Origin: Meandrina meandrites
Taxonomy: Eukaryota; Cnidaria; Anthozoa; Scleractinia; Meandrinidae
Assembly (NCBI GenBank): GCA_963693305.1
Contig: OY855904.1
Span: forward strand, 37,338,917 to 37,402,916
DNA length: 64,000 nucleotides
Reading direction: 5' to 3'
The position numbers and the translations under genes are program-made. A model generated the notes under the pieces. It made no database searches and had not been told where the DNA came from. It saw nothing but the letters and a program-made list of their open reading frames with translations. This document shows positions 1-23,700 of this stretch, piece by piece; within the stretch, counting starts at the first letter, position 1; every line of letters starts with the position of its first letter.

Positions 1-1175
1 ATGCCCCCGGTTGCAAATTTCCCACCGTCAGGTGGGCTACTTAGCCTGAACTTCCTTCCGTTTTCTATAAATGCCGGAAAAAAGACGTTTGTTCCTTCGG
101 AATTTCAGTTATTTCTTTTTCATAAATTACTAAATCCTTGTTTAGTTTTAAGCAGAAAAATCTTCTCCTGCCTGACACAAGGGATCAACTAAACATCAGT
201 TACTCGAAGTGAGTTGTAAGAGTAATAAAGCAGGCTGAACATGATGTATTTGAAAGTCCCTTCTGAGTGCACTAAAGAAAAGGAAAAGTGCAAACAAAAC
301 AAACTGCGACAACAGTAAGGTAACATAGAACTGTTATGTTTAAACGCAGACTATAAAAAGAACTCCAAACCACCTAAAAAAAACACTCACCGGAACTGAG
401 GAAAGAACGCTCAGAAATAAGGCAGCAAATGTTTATGATAGCCCGTGATGAAATCAGTGTAGTATGGACAAAAAAATTGAAAAAGGTCCGCAAAATAGTG
501 TCAGCAGAAATTTCTCCAGACGTTATCAATCATACGCCCAAAAGAGAGAAATTTTAGACGCACTACATCAGTGCAAAAGAATGTTAAAGTTTTACCCGTG
601 GATTTCACTCAGAACTATTTTTATCTCATCTAGCCTCATCCATTTGGATAAAATTCATCCATTGGCTAAAATTGAGCCACAAAGCAGCTTGAGAGACCTG
701 GGTATGTTTGGGTTAAAGCCCGGGCCAAACAAGGATGAGAGCTGACTCTCGTGAGAGTTTTCGTCAACCCTCATCGACTACCATCAACTCGGACGAGTTT
801 GAACTCTTATCAACTCTTTATCCTCGAGTGGCACTCACAGGTGTTTTGCCCTGCTACCAAGCCCGGGCCAAACGAGGTTTAGACTGCGTTGCAGACGTAA
901 TCTAACCCCGGTCCCTATTAAATTTCACCGGCCCTAGGAGGGGGTAAATAGATATGAGGCGTTTATTTCACTTTAACGTCAACAGAACAAGTAGGAGGCG
1001 TTGTTTGTTCGCATAGTAAGATAGGAAACAGAGTTTGTGAGTAGGAGACCAATTCAATCTGCCCAGATGTCATTCATAGTTTGATATCGATGTCTATACC
1101 GTCATCAGGGCCAACCATGTTGGCATCGTTGACCTCTACGATGGTTATTAAGGCGATTCTTGGTGGGGAGGTTGT

Positions 1176-1315
1176 GGGGGGGGGGGGGGGGGGGGCGAGC
1201 GTCTATTAGACACGGGGCGTTTATTAGAGGGCAGCATCTAATACAAAGTTTGTACCTTAAGGGGGGCGCTTATTAGATACAAGCCGTTTATTTGAGGGGG
1301 CGTTTATTAGATCAT
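1176..1315. repeat. 20-nt poly-G run followed by GGCGTTTATTAGA motif repeats
   Basis: Twenty consecutive G are followed by four degenerate copies of a motif close to GGGGCGTTTATTAGA (about 1196, 1263, 1287 and 1299). A further likely relative lies near 956. The motif is spaced irregularly and is not coding. Confidence 0.7.
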
Positions 1316-1704
1316 TTAAGTAATGCAAATACTGAGATGTCTACATTCATCATTACTTTACATCAGCAAGAACGTCACATCACTATAAACAGTTCTTACA
1401 ATAGCGAACAGAAGTCATGAGAAATTAATTCTCTTCTAATGCGATGCATCCGAAGAAAATTTTCAATTTCGAGCACCTTCAGTACAATAGCTGGAGTTGA
1501 ATTGACGGGATAAAACTTTTAATCTTCACCTTGTAAAGTGATTATCCTGCGCCAGCGTGCCACGTGGAAGTTATTTATCATTTATCTGAACACACTGTGA
1601 AAGAAACACAAAACCAAAGCAAGGCGCCAACATTTGTTAAAGCTCATTATGAAAATGCTTGACCAGTCTCTAATGGCAGTAAATTCACGATCAGCTGTTC
1701 TCTA

Positions 1705-1962
<258 letters not shown>

Positions 1963-3247
1963 TTATTTAAAACAACAATATCATGAGGGCCTATTTTCAT
2001 TTTCCACGGTACGACTTTCTCGCATGCCTCATATCCTTACGACATGACTAAGGACCATTTACACGCGCGCGCGTCTGTTGTAAGGATTTTCGCCCCTTAG
2101 TAAGAATCTTGTAACTGTCTCAAATTATTTGACCTAAGCTAGGTATGATGCAAATTTTCCATTTAAACCCACTCTTCTATGAACCCGGCACCCCTTACAC
2201 GACCACTTTCCAACATTTCACGATATTAATTTTTATCTTGAACCCCGCACGATTCTGCATTGTGAGACACGTTCAGATACGCCGATTCGTACATGAAATT
2301 ATGTCCTGCTAGCATCGGTCCTTCCACCGAACTGATCTTACCCGGCGAGCTAAGTAAATACCTTCCCCAATGTATCCACAGAAAAATACATTCAGCTCAG
2401 TTGCTTAGTCAGTTTCGTCAAGGAACCGAGTTACAAATTCGACTGATAACCGTAAATGTTTAAAATATCCTTCTTCGTGATAATGCATCTACTGTATATA
2501 AACTACATATTTTGTGCACTGGTAAATCATATATGCCTACCTATCTTAAACTGAATAAGTTTTACTTTAGCCCATGAAATGGAAAGGGAGGAATTAACGT
2601 TATAAAGAAACACCTGAAATAAATGTTCTCAAAACACTGTCGGTGAAATATGTAAGTTAAAATCGTTTCGTTTCCCTTTCCCAATTCACAAATAGTGACA
2701 ATGACAACACTGAATATATACGCGGAAACGACTCCGCTGAAAAACGTTACCACAACACGTACCGTCCCACTAGACATGCTTCTTTTTAGGTTGTAAAAAT
2801 GATCGAAACTTGCTTCAAGACAAGATATTGCTTGCATCCCAGATTATGGCTCCTGTTTCATCGAATATTCTTCCCGGAATCTTGTTTTGACAAGCCTCCT
2901 GAACAATTAGCCAATCAGAAACTGTTTTGCGGCCTGAAATGTAAACAGGAACAAGAACTGTCCAATCGGCGAGAAGAAAACCTAAATTTCTCAGAAAGCC
3001 CTGACAATTCTTGGAAACTTTCACAGGTCAGTGTAGTTGCGCTTCAGTTGCGCTATATATTTAAAGTTGTGGTCTCTAACAATCAGTTTAAAATGTTGCA
3101 TGGAAATTGCTTTCAAAATAATAAAGATGCGTTTGTAGAGAGATCGAAGACAAAGCAGATGATAAGAACCTTTTCATAAGAATATTGACGCTGAGCAAAC
3201 CAACATTTTAGAAAATCCTTAGAACGTACCCATGGTTGAAATAATAA

Positions 3248-3720
3248 TGCATCAGTCAATTCCAGCAGTGCCCATCCCCCCCGGGCAACCCCGGGGCATT
3301 TCCTAATGTTGCCCGTCCCGAGGGTAGGGCATTTGCGTACCTCGGGTTGAACCCCGGGCATTTGACACGTGGTTTCGAAACCGTGGAGTGAGTCGCGTAT
3401 TCGTGATGGAGGCGTTTATAGGCCAAAACGTGGACTACGTTGCAGATTAGCTAGTCCATGAAGGACTAGAGAAGCTCGTGGATGTTCGTGGATGTTTTTA
3501 AAGGTATATTTTCTCAATTTTAGACATTTCTTCATTGTCAAGAAGCAACAACTTGTATTATATTCTTATATCACCTATCGAGAGATTGAAAACAATCAAC
3601 CCGGGAGCGGGGCATTTGCCCGGTTCCCTCATCCCCACCCCGGGGAATTTGCCAAAGAAATGCTAATGCCCGGGAGTTAACCCGGGGGGGGGATGGGCAC
3701 TGCTGGAATTGACTGATGCA
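3248..3720 (-). mobile_element. PIF/Harbinger-like MITE with TAA target duplication
   Basis: The 473-bp element begins TGCATCAGTCAATTCCAGCA and ends with the reverse complement. It is flanked by TAA on both sides (3245-3247 and 3721-3723). A second copy in opposite orientation lies at 17980-18424 and shares the internal text. The interior carries GC-rich palindromic patches such as CCCGGGCATTTG near each end. A 3-bp TWA duplication fits the PIF/Harbinger superfamily. There is no transposase, so it is non-autonomous. Confidence 0.8.
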
Positions 3721-3786
3721 TAAGCCTTTATTTAAAATAAGACAAATAAATCAACCATGAACCAACACTGTCATTAGACCTCATTA

Positions 3787-4110
3787 AGGAGCTTTAGCAA
3801 ACTTCTAGCGTGTTTAAAACACGAAATGGCGAAATGATATTAAAGATAAGAGCCAGAGTCAATGTTGTTTCCTGGGGTCTACAATTTGCCCGACTTTGTT
3901 TTGACCAACGTAACAACATTGACAACATTGAAATGGGGGAGGGGGGTTGAAAAGTGTCCCAACAGTTTTGTCCATGATTGTAGGTACTGTATGTACTTAA
4001 ACCCGAAACGAAACGAATCTTGCTTACGGTTAGCTTTTATTTTTTGATTAGGGCAGTACTCTGTAATATTTCGCCATTTCATGTTTTAAACACGCCCGCA
4101 AGCTACGACG
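3787..4110. repeat. Inverted-repeat element
   Basis: Arms at about 3808-3841 and 4064-4096 (both contain GTGTTTAAAACA and ATGGCGAAAT) are reverse complements with few mismatches. About 220 bp of non-coding sequence separate them. It is probably a MITE. The outer ends and target duplication are not clear. Confidence 0.55.
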
Positions 4111-4179
4111 GCAACGGCAAAGAGAAGAGATTAATGAGCAGAAGAATAGCTCTGCATTGACTCTGCACAAATCTCGTCC

Positions 4180-4226
4180 CGAGAGCCCGCTTTTCTTTTG
4201 GTCAGCACCAAGAACGCGGACTCTCG
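4180..4226. repeat. 47-bp dispersed repeat, copy 1
   Basis: The segment starts CGAGAGCCCGC and ends GCGGACTCTCG, so its ends are near-inverted. It recurs without visible change at 29300-29346. It is probably the end, or a short form, of a dispersed DNA element. Confidence 0.7.
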
Positions 4227-5298
4227 ACCAATTTCGTGGACATGGTAGAGTCACCCGTTCAAGGTGGCTTGCTACAGTTTTGAGGAGGTAAATGAGCCCA
4301 GCTTTTAATTCTTTTGTAAAATGTCCTGAAAAGTTTTAGCTTTCACTTATTACTGTTTGTTGCATCCTACAACCAATATAGGAGACATTGGAGCAATATA
4401 GACGCTAGTAACAGCCAAAATGAATATCCGAGTGCTTAAGAGGAGACTGGGCACTTGTAGTTTCAATGGCGTTTTTCTCAAAATCTGCCCGTATGACCCT
4501 GCCTCAGATATTTAGACATTATAAATTGAACCAGACAAAACATTCATGCAAAATAAATTGAAAATCTGCAAGACAGATTTTTTGCAAAAAGTTAAGTCTG
4601 TTTTTTTTTTTTGCCTTTTTAAAAAATAGCTCAAAATCTGTCTTACAGATTTTTTTAAAATTTTGGCTGTTGACGCGATTCACCCCAAAAAGTTGATATT
4701 GATTGTAAAAATTTCATTATGGGTTGTATGGTAGGTTTTTGAGAAATTTTGAGCCGAAGTCAGGTTTTTACGACCTCCGACGAGAATTGAACTGCGCATG
4801 CCCTTTTATTTGAGCGCGCTCGTATGACGCCACACGTTGGCGCTGGTTTACCTTGCCTATAAAACAACGAATCAAGTTACTCGATTTACACTCCTTTTAC
4901 GACGTTCGGTGGCTGATTAAAACTCTTCTATCTTGGATGAAAACCCTCCAAACAGCAGCGATAACAGACCATAACAGAGGACAATTTTGTCGAGAGAAAT
5001 CACTCCAAACAGCAAAACATAAGCACATGGCATGGAGATGATGTCATTCGCCCCTGAAAAATGTTTCTTGGGGGGCCAAATTGACAACGATATATAGTCC
5101 ATAAAAACTGGACTGATTACCGACTAGAGAGCATTCTCCTTCGTCGAACGCAATTAAATCTACAATGCGTTATGCGCGTTTAGTAGTTACCAGATAAATT
5201 AGTCAAATCAAACGTATCAGATTTTTTATTAAAACTCCCATGAATTGTAAAACAGACAATGGATCGGATAAATCCTTCCTTCACTATAAAAACGTCAG

Positions 5299-14397
<9,099 letters not shown>

Positions 14398-14844
14398 TCA
14401 ACATTCAAGCAGCCAGACCAGAAAGAGAATAATGATGCTTTGCGCGCGTGACTTACAATGTGCAACCGGAAGTCAGTATGAAAAAGAAAGAGGACAATGC
14501 AAAGAGTCCAAAGAGGGAGCAACCGCGAACGCAGTTTTATAATCTTTGTGCATGTTCTTCATGATCGCCTCGGAAAATAGAAATTTCCGCGTTTTCGCTT
14601 CTCGAGAGTATTAATTTTTTTCTGCAGAAGTGAATAGTTAAAATAAGGCGAGAAAATCACCGAAAAAAGATGCCCAGTTACCAGCTCTTTCTCGATCTTA
14701 CACACAAAGACACCCAAAAGAAGCGTTGTCGAAATATTATTGGTTGACGATAATCAAGAAGATGATTGGTCCACGCTCCCTGAATTCCCTCATTCAAAAC
14801 ACGAAATCTCCTCCAGTTGTCTGGTGCTGCATTCACTTGGCAAG
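14398..14844. promoter_or_regulatory. Bidirectional promoter between cyclophilin genes 1 and 2
   Basis: The start codons of two divergently transcribed cyclophilin genes lie 447 bp apart with nothing else between them, so both promoters must fit here. Visible candidate sites are an exact ETS-type ACCGGAAGT at about 14465-14473 and the ER-stress element listed next. A second ATTGG lies near 14742. No clear TATA box. Transcription starts cannot be placed by eye. Confidence 0.7.
14765..14775 (+). promoter_or_regulatory. ER stress response element II (ERSE-II)
   Basis: ATTGG-T-CCACG matches the ERSE-II consensus ATTGG-N-CCACG, known as a target of NF-Y together with ATF6/XBP1. It sits 70 bp upstream of the ATG of gene 2, a predicted ER cyclophilin. 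That is the gene class the unfolded-protein response induces. The match is seen directly. Function is inferred. Confidence 0.6.
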
Positions 14845-17800
14845 ATGTCTTCGTTGTTGTATTTCGTGGTGATGGCTTGTGCCTGTTTTGGCGCTAAAGC
14901 AGATAGTGATAAAGATCCTTTTGTTACCAAGAAAGTATATTTTGATATAGAGGTCGGCGGCGAGAAAGCTGGCAGAATTGTCATTGGATTATTCGGGGAA
15001 AATGTACCCAAGACTGCTCAAAATTTTTACGAACTTGCAACACATGAGGTAAGATTGGTTCGAAAGCTTATAAGAAACAAAGTGAATGTACCTATTTAGT
15101 CATGTTAAAGGGGCACTGTCACGGACATTTTTTGGCATTTTTAGTAAAATGGCACCAAAATTACGACTTAGTACTTTCAACCATGCAGGAAATGCTCCTA
15201 GAACTGAAAGGGAAGGATATCTAGCAAATTGTTTAAAGAAGAGGGTGACCCTAAATAATTTTCATCAATTTTTCCAAACCACAAGGACAGAACTTGAAAA
15301 AGTCAGGCTGACTTTTTCAAGTTGAGATCAAAAGCTCCCGATGGTATCAGAGTGATATCACTCTATATTTAGCTTCAGTATCTCTTGTTCTAGTTTTAAT
15401 CTTAGTTAGCTACAGTTTTAGATATTTTTAGTTTTTATTACCACATAGGTTTTGTCCTTTTTATTGTATCTTAGATTTTAATGTATTTTAAAGGTTTGAC
15501 ATTTATTTTCTCAGAGGACCCTCCTGAAAACCACCTCTAGGTGATTGGAGGCCTCCTCTTAAAATATTATATATTATTTTTATTTAGTACACTGATAAAG
15601 CAATTTTAAGAATACTTGACCACTGTTAATAGGTTTCCAGTGGTGTCAACATGTTTTGGGGCTGTTGCATTTTTGAAGTTATGCTCGTGACAGTGCCCCT
15701 TTAAGGTGATTATACCTAATTGCTGCGATTCCATGTTCTCAACTCTCATCACGTGTCACTTGGTCCACTTGCTTTATATTTGATCCTCGTCCAAACTCGG
15801 CGCATTTATTCCCGTCACAGTTAATACACGTGTGCTTTTGTTCAGTTACATGTCTTTTTCACTCACACCAACAGTAAAAAAATGTAAGTGTCAATCATAT
15901 GCCCACTTTCCAGTGAATGTACCATTCTCAAATTTGATCAGCAAAATCTTTCATCATAAAAAATGATTTGAGTTTTTCTGTTAAAATTTGTCTTGGATTG
16001 AAGCTTTGGAAGGGGTTACTGGTATAGTAGGTGTTCATTTGACCAGGCTGGCCCAGATACTGAGATCCGACCTCACTCCTATTTCCTTTGTAAAAAATTT
16101 GATGTGGTTCAAATGAGAAGGCAGCCAGTAACCAAGATCAGTTCCTGCAACCGAGATCTTAGCAAATGGGATGAAAATTTTTCCACATCAGCACTCCAGC
16201 TTGGTTACCAGGACAATTTTTTACCAATTAGCTTTGTTTTTGCAACAGGGCCACCAAAATGGCATAATTTTGCCTTGCCTGTATTTCCACTTCAGGAGTA
16301 TTCAAATCAGCTTTATTAGTAAAGTTACAAGAGACAGCAAAGCTGCATTATTGTCGTGAATCATCATGAATCATACAACTTTTTGGCTGAATCCACCAGG
16401 TGGGAGAAAAGAAAAACAATCGCCACGCTGTATGTTTTCTTCTCCCAAGATCTTGAACCACTAACAGCTCATGGTTCCACTCGAGTTTTGAACATTTTGA
16501 TGTCATTTCTATGGTCTATGAGAATGAAGGCCATGGGTATTGTGGTCTATTTGTAGTTAGTCAGCAAACATCACGAAAGAAGATTAGTAATTAATCTGTA
16601 CAAATTTACAACTTTTAAGAGCTGCAGATGTTGTCCTTCTGCAATGTAAGCAAAAAAATGTTTTTTTGAATTCTTTAAAATGAAATTTGTTCACCAGGCA
16701 GCATGATAATTGTAATCAAGGAACAGATGCAGTGTTTCCAGGTCCCACTGATCCTGAGTGTGGATCTCAAAATTTTGGTAGTCACTTGTCACTCCTTGGG
16801 TCCTCTCCAATCAAATATTCCTGCTTGAAGCAATTTACCCCAAGCTCTCTTACTTTTTCTTGTTTCATGCCACTCTGCAGCATTTGAAATTCATTTTGAA
16901 AGGACGTTTTCAACAAAAATGTTCAAATGTTTATAACCTGCAAATTTCAATAAAAAGGGGTGGAATTGAATTGAAAGGGTGAGAGAAAATCCTGGGACAA
17001 TGCCTTGATCTAGTAACTAAAATTACAACTGCAAACTACAGGGTTTTCAAAAGTAACCGGCGCCCGACGCAAGTCACCGGCTACTTCGAGCGTTAGCGCC
17101 GGGTACTTTTTAGAAGTCAAAATTAAAAAAAATAATAGTAAAAAAAAAATTGCAATTCCTATGGGTTAAGTTAAAGATAACATATTTTGTTCTTGCCCAT
17201 TGATCGCGTTCCAGCATCAGAAATCGTAGCTCTTTTATTCAACAGCATTCAACGTGGAACGGGAGCCATTTGCGTTTTCCCGCGAAAGACTGACATTTGA
17301 TCCTTTCGTGACTAGTTTCTTCTTGCGTAAGCGAATGTGAATTCGTCAGAGCTTTCTATTTGGTGCTTTCTTTAAGAAAATGGTCCCAGTCACCGGATGA
17401 AAAGGCAGAAATCACAGCCGCTTTTAACCCAGTTTGGGTTCAAACATCAAAGAAAGGAGATTGCTGGTATGAAACACTTTTTAAAATGCAAATTGTTTAG
17501 TGTTCGCCGGGTTTCTGTTTACAATCCCCCAGTCTCGACCAGGTCGATCAGAAAATAAGTTTTGGTGCTTGTTATGAATGAAACATTGCTTGAAAACAAT
17601 ATTGTATCACTTAGGTTGAATTATTTATTGTCAACAAGGCAATTTGTTATAAGGGATGCTTTTATTTCCAACGTTTGGTTTCCCGAGGCGCCGTTTCGTG
17701 AATGTGACCAGTGGCAGACTCCAGCGATTAAATAAATTTTATGCCGACACAAATTTGTTCAAATGTAACTTTTGATATAAGCCAAGGCATTTTTAAGATT

Positions 17801-20800
17801 TTTGTGAGACTTAAAGTTTAATTTCAAGTCTTCATCATTAGTAAACCAGATGAAACTGAATGTTTTACAGTTCTTTATGGAAAATTAATTTTATACGGAG
17901 CAGACACGGCCAGACTTGTCGCGACTACGTCGCGCCACATGTTACGGCTCACTTAACCTTTTGTTTTCGTGGAGTTTTATGCATCAGTCAATTCCAGCAG
18001 TGCCCATCCCCCCCCCCCCCCCCCCCCCGGGCTGACCCCCGGGCATTAGCATTTCTTTGGTAAATTCCCCGGGGTGGGGATGAGGGAACCGGGCAAATGC
18101 CCTGCTCCCGGGTTGATTGTTTTCAGTCTCTCGATAGGTGATATAAGAATATAATACAAGTTGTTGCTTCTTGACAATGAAGAAATGTCTAAATTTCAGA
18201 AAATATACGTTTAAAAACATCCACGAGCTTCTCTAGTCCTTCATGGACTAGCTAATCTGCAACGTAGTCCACGTCTTGGCCTATAAACGCCTCCATCACG
18301 AATACGCGACTCACTCCACGGTTTCGAAACCACGTGTCAAATGCCCGGGGGTCAACCCGAGGTACGCAAATGCCCCACCCCCGGGATGGGCAACATTAGG
18401 GCACTGCTGGAATTGACTGATGCATTACTGAAATTGTTTGTTTAGCAGAGCATTGTTACTTTGATAACTAAACAACAGTTAAAACAGTTGTGCCCGCGGA
18501 ATAAAATTGATTTATCTAATCGACTGAAATTTAGCTAACAATGCATTATTTACGGAGCTTGTATGTAGCGCTAAAAAATAAAAGTAAAGATCTCCGCCTT
18601 TGACTCAAATTTTGTATTGGCGAGGTCATTACGTGAGGCCGAAATAACTATGTTTGGTTTCTTTAACGCGTTGGTCATGAAACTGTTCATCTTTATTTTC
18701 AATAAGTAGGAAAACTCTGACTGCAAAAATTTCAAAAGTTGATTCATGTTATAACAGGTCAATGAAGTACTGATGAGGGAAAGAGGTCAATTTTTATTCG
18801 ATTGTAATATGTAACATGGGAAAAACATTGTAATATGTATGAGTAAAAATAATTTTCAAAAAAACTCTAGGTTATAATAAAGTGTACAACGACCTAAAAA
18901 ATATTTTTTTGGTCCTGAAAATGCACCAGAATGCACCTCAGAGCATGCAGATTTTCAATTTTTTATGGGGGAGGCGCCCCATACCCCCCCCCCCCCTGCA
19001 GGAGGGGGAGACCCCCTCCCGCACCCTCCCCATGGGTGGCTTTGCCGCCCAGTGCCGCTAGCGCGGCGCATTGGTGCTCCGGCTATTTTCCAATTTCCTC
19101 CTGATACTTTTTTCCATTTTGAAAACCCTGAAACTAAAATCTCAGGTTGTGAATTGTACCTCAAAAAATGTTGTTATTCATTGTACAACAAAATCTCAAA
19201 ACTATGACTGCTAAGTAAAATGAGTTATTATAAAAGTACCACACACACTAAAAGCCTATTTTCTTTTTATATCTTTGTCAGTTCATATTTTTATTTATAC
19301 GGTAAAAATAGCAAAAAAGCATTGTTTGCTAAACTGAATAGTAAACATTCCAACCCATTCTTTGGTTTGGAAAAACCTCTTTTGTATGGGAACACCTGCT
19401 AATACCGGCTAATTGTATGCTAAGCAGTTAACCCCATTTATTCCCTCCTTCAAGTTTGTTTTATAAATTTATGCCCAGTTTTTATTTTTATTAACACAGA
19501 AAGGCTTTGGATACAAGGGTAGCATTTTCCACCGTGTCATTGACCAGTTTATGATTCAAGGTACATTATAATTGTTATGATTTGTAATACATTCTTAATA
19601 ACAATTTTGATTTATCATTCTATTCAGTCACTTACAAATTGCAGAACTAATTACTTTCTCCTTAATACTAAGGTGGTGACTTTACAAATAGGGATGGAAC
19701 TGGAGGTAGGACCATTAAAAATAGTTTTATTTACAGTAGATCAGGTATCTGTATTTTGTTGTCTTTAGTCATTTCTCAAATTTAAAAAACTTGGGAATTT
19801 CATTTGCTTACCACAGGTAAAAGCATCTATGGTGACCGTTTTAAGGATGAGAATTTCCAGCTGAGTCATTATGGCCCTGGCTGGCTGAGTATGGCTAATG
19901 CTGGTAAAGATACCAATGGTTCACAGTTCTTCATTACAACTGTAAAAACAAACTGGCTAGATGGAAGACATGTTGTATTTGGAAAAGTACTTGAAGGCAT
20001 GGTATGTTTCAAAACTCAACTGAAGGCTACAAACTATTTTTTTTGCTGAAAGGGCATACATCACTATGTGTTTGCTTCTCATAGCCAGTGGGGTCTTGGC
20101 ACGAGAAACAAAGGGCTCTGGGGACATGGTTTTTTTAATTAATTTGAATTTTTTGATTGTTTGTTTGAAACAAAGAAACCCCGAGTGGAAGTAAAAGATG
20201 TCACGACTCTCCCATATAGTATATAGAAACATTGTGACTGCATACATGAAGACCAGAAGTCCCAGAATCTAGGACTGGAAATCCTTTGTCTCCAGAGCCC
20301 TTTGTTTCTTGTGCTACATCTGCCCCGCTGTTATCCTTTTTTTCTCAGTGCATCCGTTACTACAGTCAATTATTTCGCTGGATATTTTGGCTATTCTATT
20401 TTCTTAATTGATTGAAAATTAGTTTTCTGTTTGGAACAGTCTTGCGATAAATCAGAAGAAAACACTTATTTTTCTCGTGCTCTGCTCACAAATTATCACC
20501 TGTTCCTGGCCTTCTCTTTTTCAAGATCATGGGACAAGGATGTGCCATTTAAAACAAACTTTCAGTATGAATTGTTGATGCCCAGTAGATAAGTAAAACA
20601 ATTAAGGCAAATTATGCAAAAATTCTGAAGGATTAATAATTACATAAATTTAATTACACGAACGCATCCCGAACTTCCTGAGATCATTTTGCTTTTTTTT
20701 GCTGTAATGAGTGATCTCAGTGAGAATAAACTTTGGTAATAGCCAAACGTTTTAAAAATGCCAATTGAGACAAGTTGTTTCCAGTTCTTTGTTTCAATAT

Positions 20801-23649
20801 ATTAGGGCTGGGAGCTCAAGCAACAATGACCAACTTGGCAGCTGAGCTCGAAATGGATGCCAAAAGATTTCTCACCTCTGTAAATGTAAACGCCTGCCAT
20901 GAGTTTTGATGATCTCAGACAAGTACTCTTTTGAATTCTCTTTCCTTCTTGACAAGTCTCAGTTACAAATTTTATTTAAATGCCTGAAGACTGATCAAGT
21001 CTTTTATCTTAATTCTACCACTTGAGTTTTCAGTTTTATTTAATCAGTATGATGTTCCGGCTAAAAGCCGAAAGCACTGGACCAACAGCTGGCTAGTTAT
21101 ACTTGTATGTCTCAACTGAAAACTTTCTTAAGTTACTTCTCTGCGAGTTTCAATGTTTGCATTATCTTTTAAAAATTTTCCTTCTATAACTCTTTTTGAA
21201 CTTATTGCAGCTGTTAACTTTACACCTTGGTTGTGGCCCGAGTCTTTCAAACCCCTCGTGTAAAGTGTGATTTGTGCCTGACAAATCTCAATTTCGGATT
21301 GAGTCTGTCAATCCTGCGAGCGAACAAGAGCTGCTCGTAACACGCTAACAAGAGAAATTTCTAGACCAATACGTACTATTCTTGTTTTTGATCATATCAA
21401 TTGCGTAAGTTTCGGCTTCTAGACATGTGAAATCAATAAAGCTATCAATAAAGCTTGAAGAAACTGCAAAATATCCTCAACTCAAAAGGCTACCCAACTG
21501 CAATCAACGTTTGCAAGCGTCGTTTGTTGACTTGTTGTCATCTGTGCACGTGCTCACGCTTTGGGTTGTCATCATCACCCAATCATCATTTACTTGCGTC
21601 ATCATTGACCAATCACCGTACAGGAAATTTTATCATACCTCCCGATACCCACTTGCGTGCATTCTGCACAACTCCCGATACTATTTGCGCGCCCACTTTG
21701 GTCAAATCTAGATTTTTCCTGTATATACTATATATATATACTCTATATATGCGTGGATTACAATGCCTCCTCGGGTTTTGGCCTCTGGGCCAAACCCTGC
21801 GGGGGCAATAATTACTAATACCTTCACAGAACTCTGTGATTTTCTTACATTGTTGCCCAACATCTCATTTTTCACTTGTTAGCCCTCTCCCGCTTGATAT
21901 AAGCACCCCCAGTTATAAGACCGCCCAAATGCTGTTATTGTTGAATAAACCCAGGAGTCATGACTGGCATTTTACAGTGTAAACTCAAAACCAAGTACTA
22001 TGGTACAGTCTTCAATTAATCATAAAAATGTAAAAAATAACCTACAGAGTTTTAAAAAATTAGGTTGTCTTTGTAAAGACTGGTGAGACTTGTCGTAGTT
22101 TTAGTTTTCACTGGTTTCCAAGCAACAAAAATTATTGCCCCCGCAGGGTTTTGGCCCAGAGGCCAAAACCCGAGGAGGCATCACTGTAGTCCGCGCGTAT
22201 ATAGACTATATATATGAAGTATATACCAGACAAAATCTCGACTTGGCCAAAGTGGGACCGCAAGTAGTATTGGTAGGTGTGATAAAATGCCCGCAAGTAG
22301 TATCGGTAGGTGTGATAAAATTTCCTGTAATGTGATTGGTGATTGATGACGCAAGATGAACCATGATTGGCTGATCCTAAGTGGTAGTTTTAAAACATTT
22401 GAATTTGAATATTACCGAAGTTTATCCTAGAATAGCCAAAATATCAAGCGAAATAATTGACGGAGAAAAAAATTGCGCTGAGAAAAATAGATTAACAGCG
22501 GGGGCAGCTGTAGTGTTAACTATACCTAGTCGTATAGATGGTGGTATCCTTGTGTTTTAAGGAGGCTCACAACGGTTTCCAGCACTTTCCAGCTCTGATT
22601 TACAGTGTCCCCGGTTAGCACAGCAGTGCTAGATACATCGACACTCAAATAAACTAAGTCATTTATTTTTTATTTATTTTATTATCAAAGGTCCTGACAC
22701 CTCTGACTTTATTATGAATTATGAGTGTTTGGTTATAGTGACCGCTTTAACGGGGGCAACTTATAATTATATAAAGGGTTGTACAGGGTTGGGATTTCAG
22801 AATGCGGCCGTTGGCCATATTAGGGAGCTTAAGCAAAATACGACGGCAACATGACATGTCGGAAAAAAAGCATCAAAGTGCACGCGACAAGGGTGGTCTG
22901 GGTCTAATTCACTCAAATTTTTGTATATTGGCCTAGAGGAAATGTACAAGTTTTGTATTTTTGCACGTGGAAAATTTGTTTTTCCTCTCAGGGGCCTACA
23001 TCTGTAGCTTTACTTTTACCGTCGCATGTCTTTGAGTGAGGAAAATTCTTCTAAACTTCAGAGGGGCTAAACGTACCTTGTTTCTACATGTCTGAAAAGA
23101 AAGAACCTGAAATTCACTTATTTTTGTTGTTATATCTCATTAGTATTCAACACGTGTAGTAGCTCTATTCGTCTACCCATACTACCTTTCGAGATTGGCT
23201 TGTGCAGTTTTGTGCTTTTTTTCCGACAACGTTTCTCAAAATAGCTGTATGCCAACAAAACAACATTGTCATTAGCTAATATGCAGTCTCTTGAAAACAG
23301 AAGATTCCAGCAGTCGCTGTATCTTTTATTCAACTGCATTAAGAACGACGGGCCTAACTACATTTCAAACTTATTTGAACAACGTACTTTGCGTTATAGT
23401 TTAAGGAACGGGGGTCACAACCTCATCCAACCCTCGTATAATAACAGATTTTACCATAATTCTTTTACATATCGAGTAACACACTTATGGAACCAACTGC
23501 CTGTTCACATAAAACAATCTACAAACTTAAACGATTTTCGCAAAAGGTTGAACACTTTTAATTTTGATAATTTTAAGACAAGCTGTAAATGTACCTATTG
23601 TTTATCTTAACCCTTTGATGTATCTTTATCTTTTTATCCTTGTGCGCTT

Positions 23650-23700
<51 letters not shown>

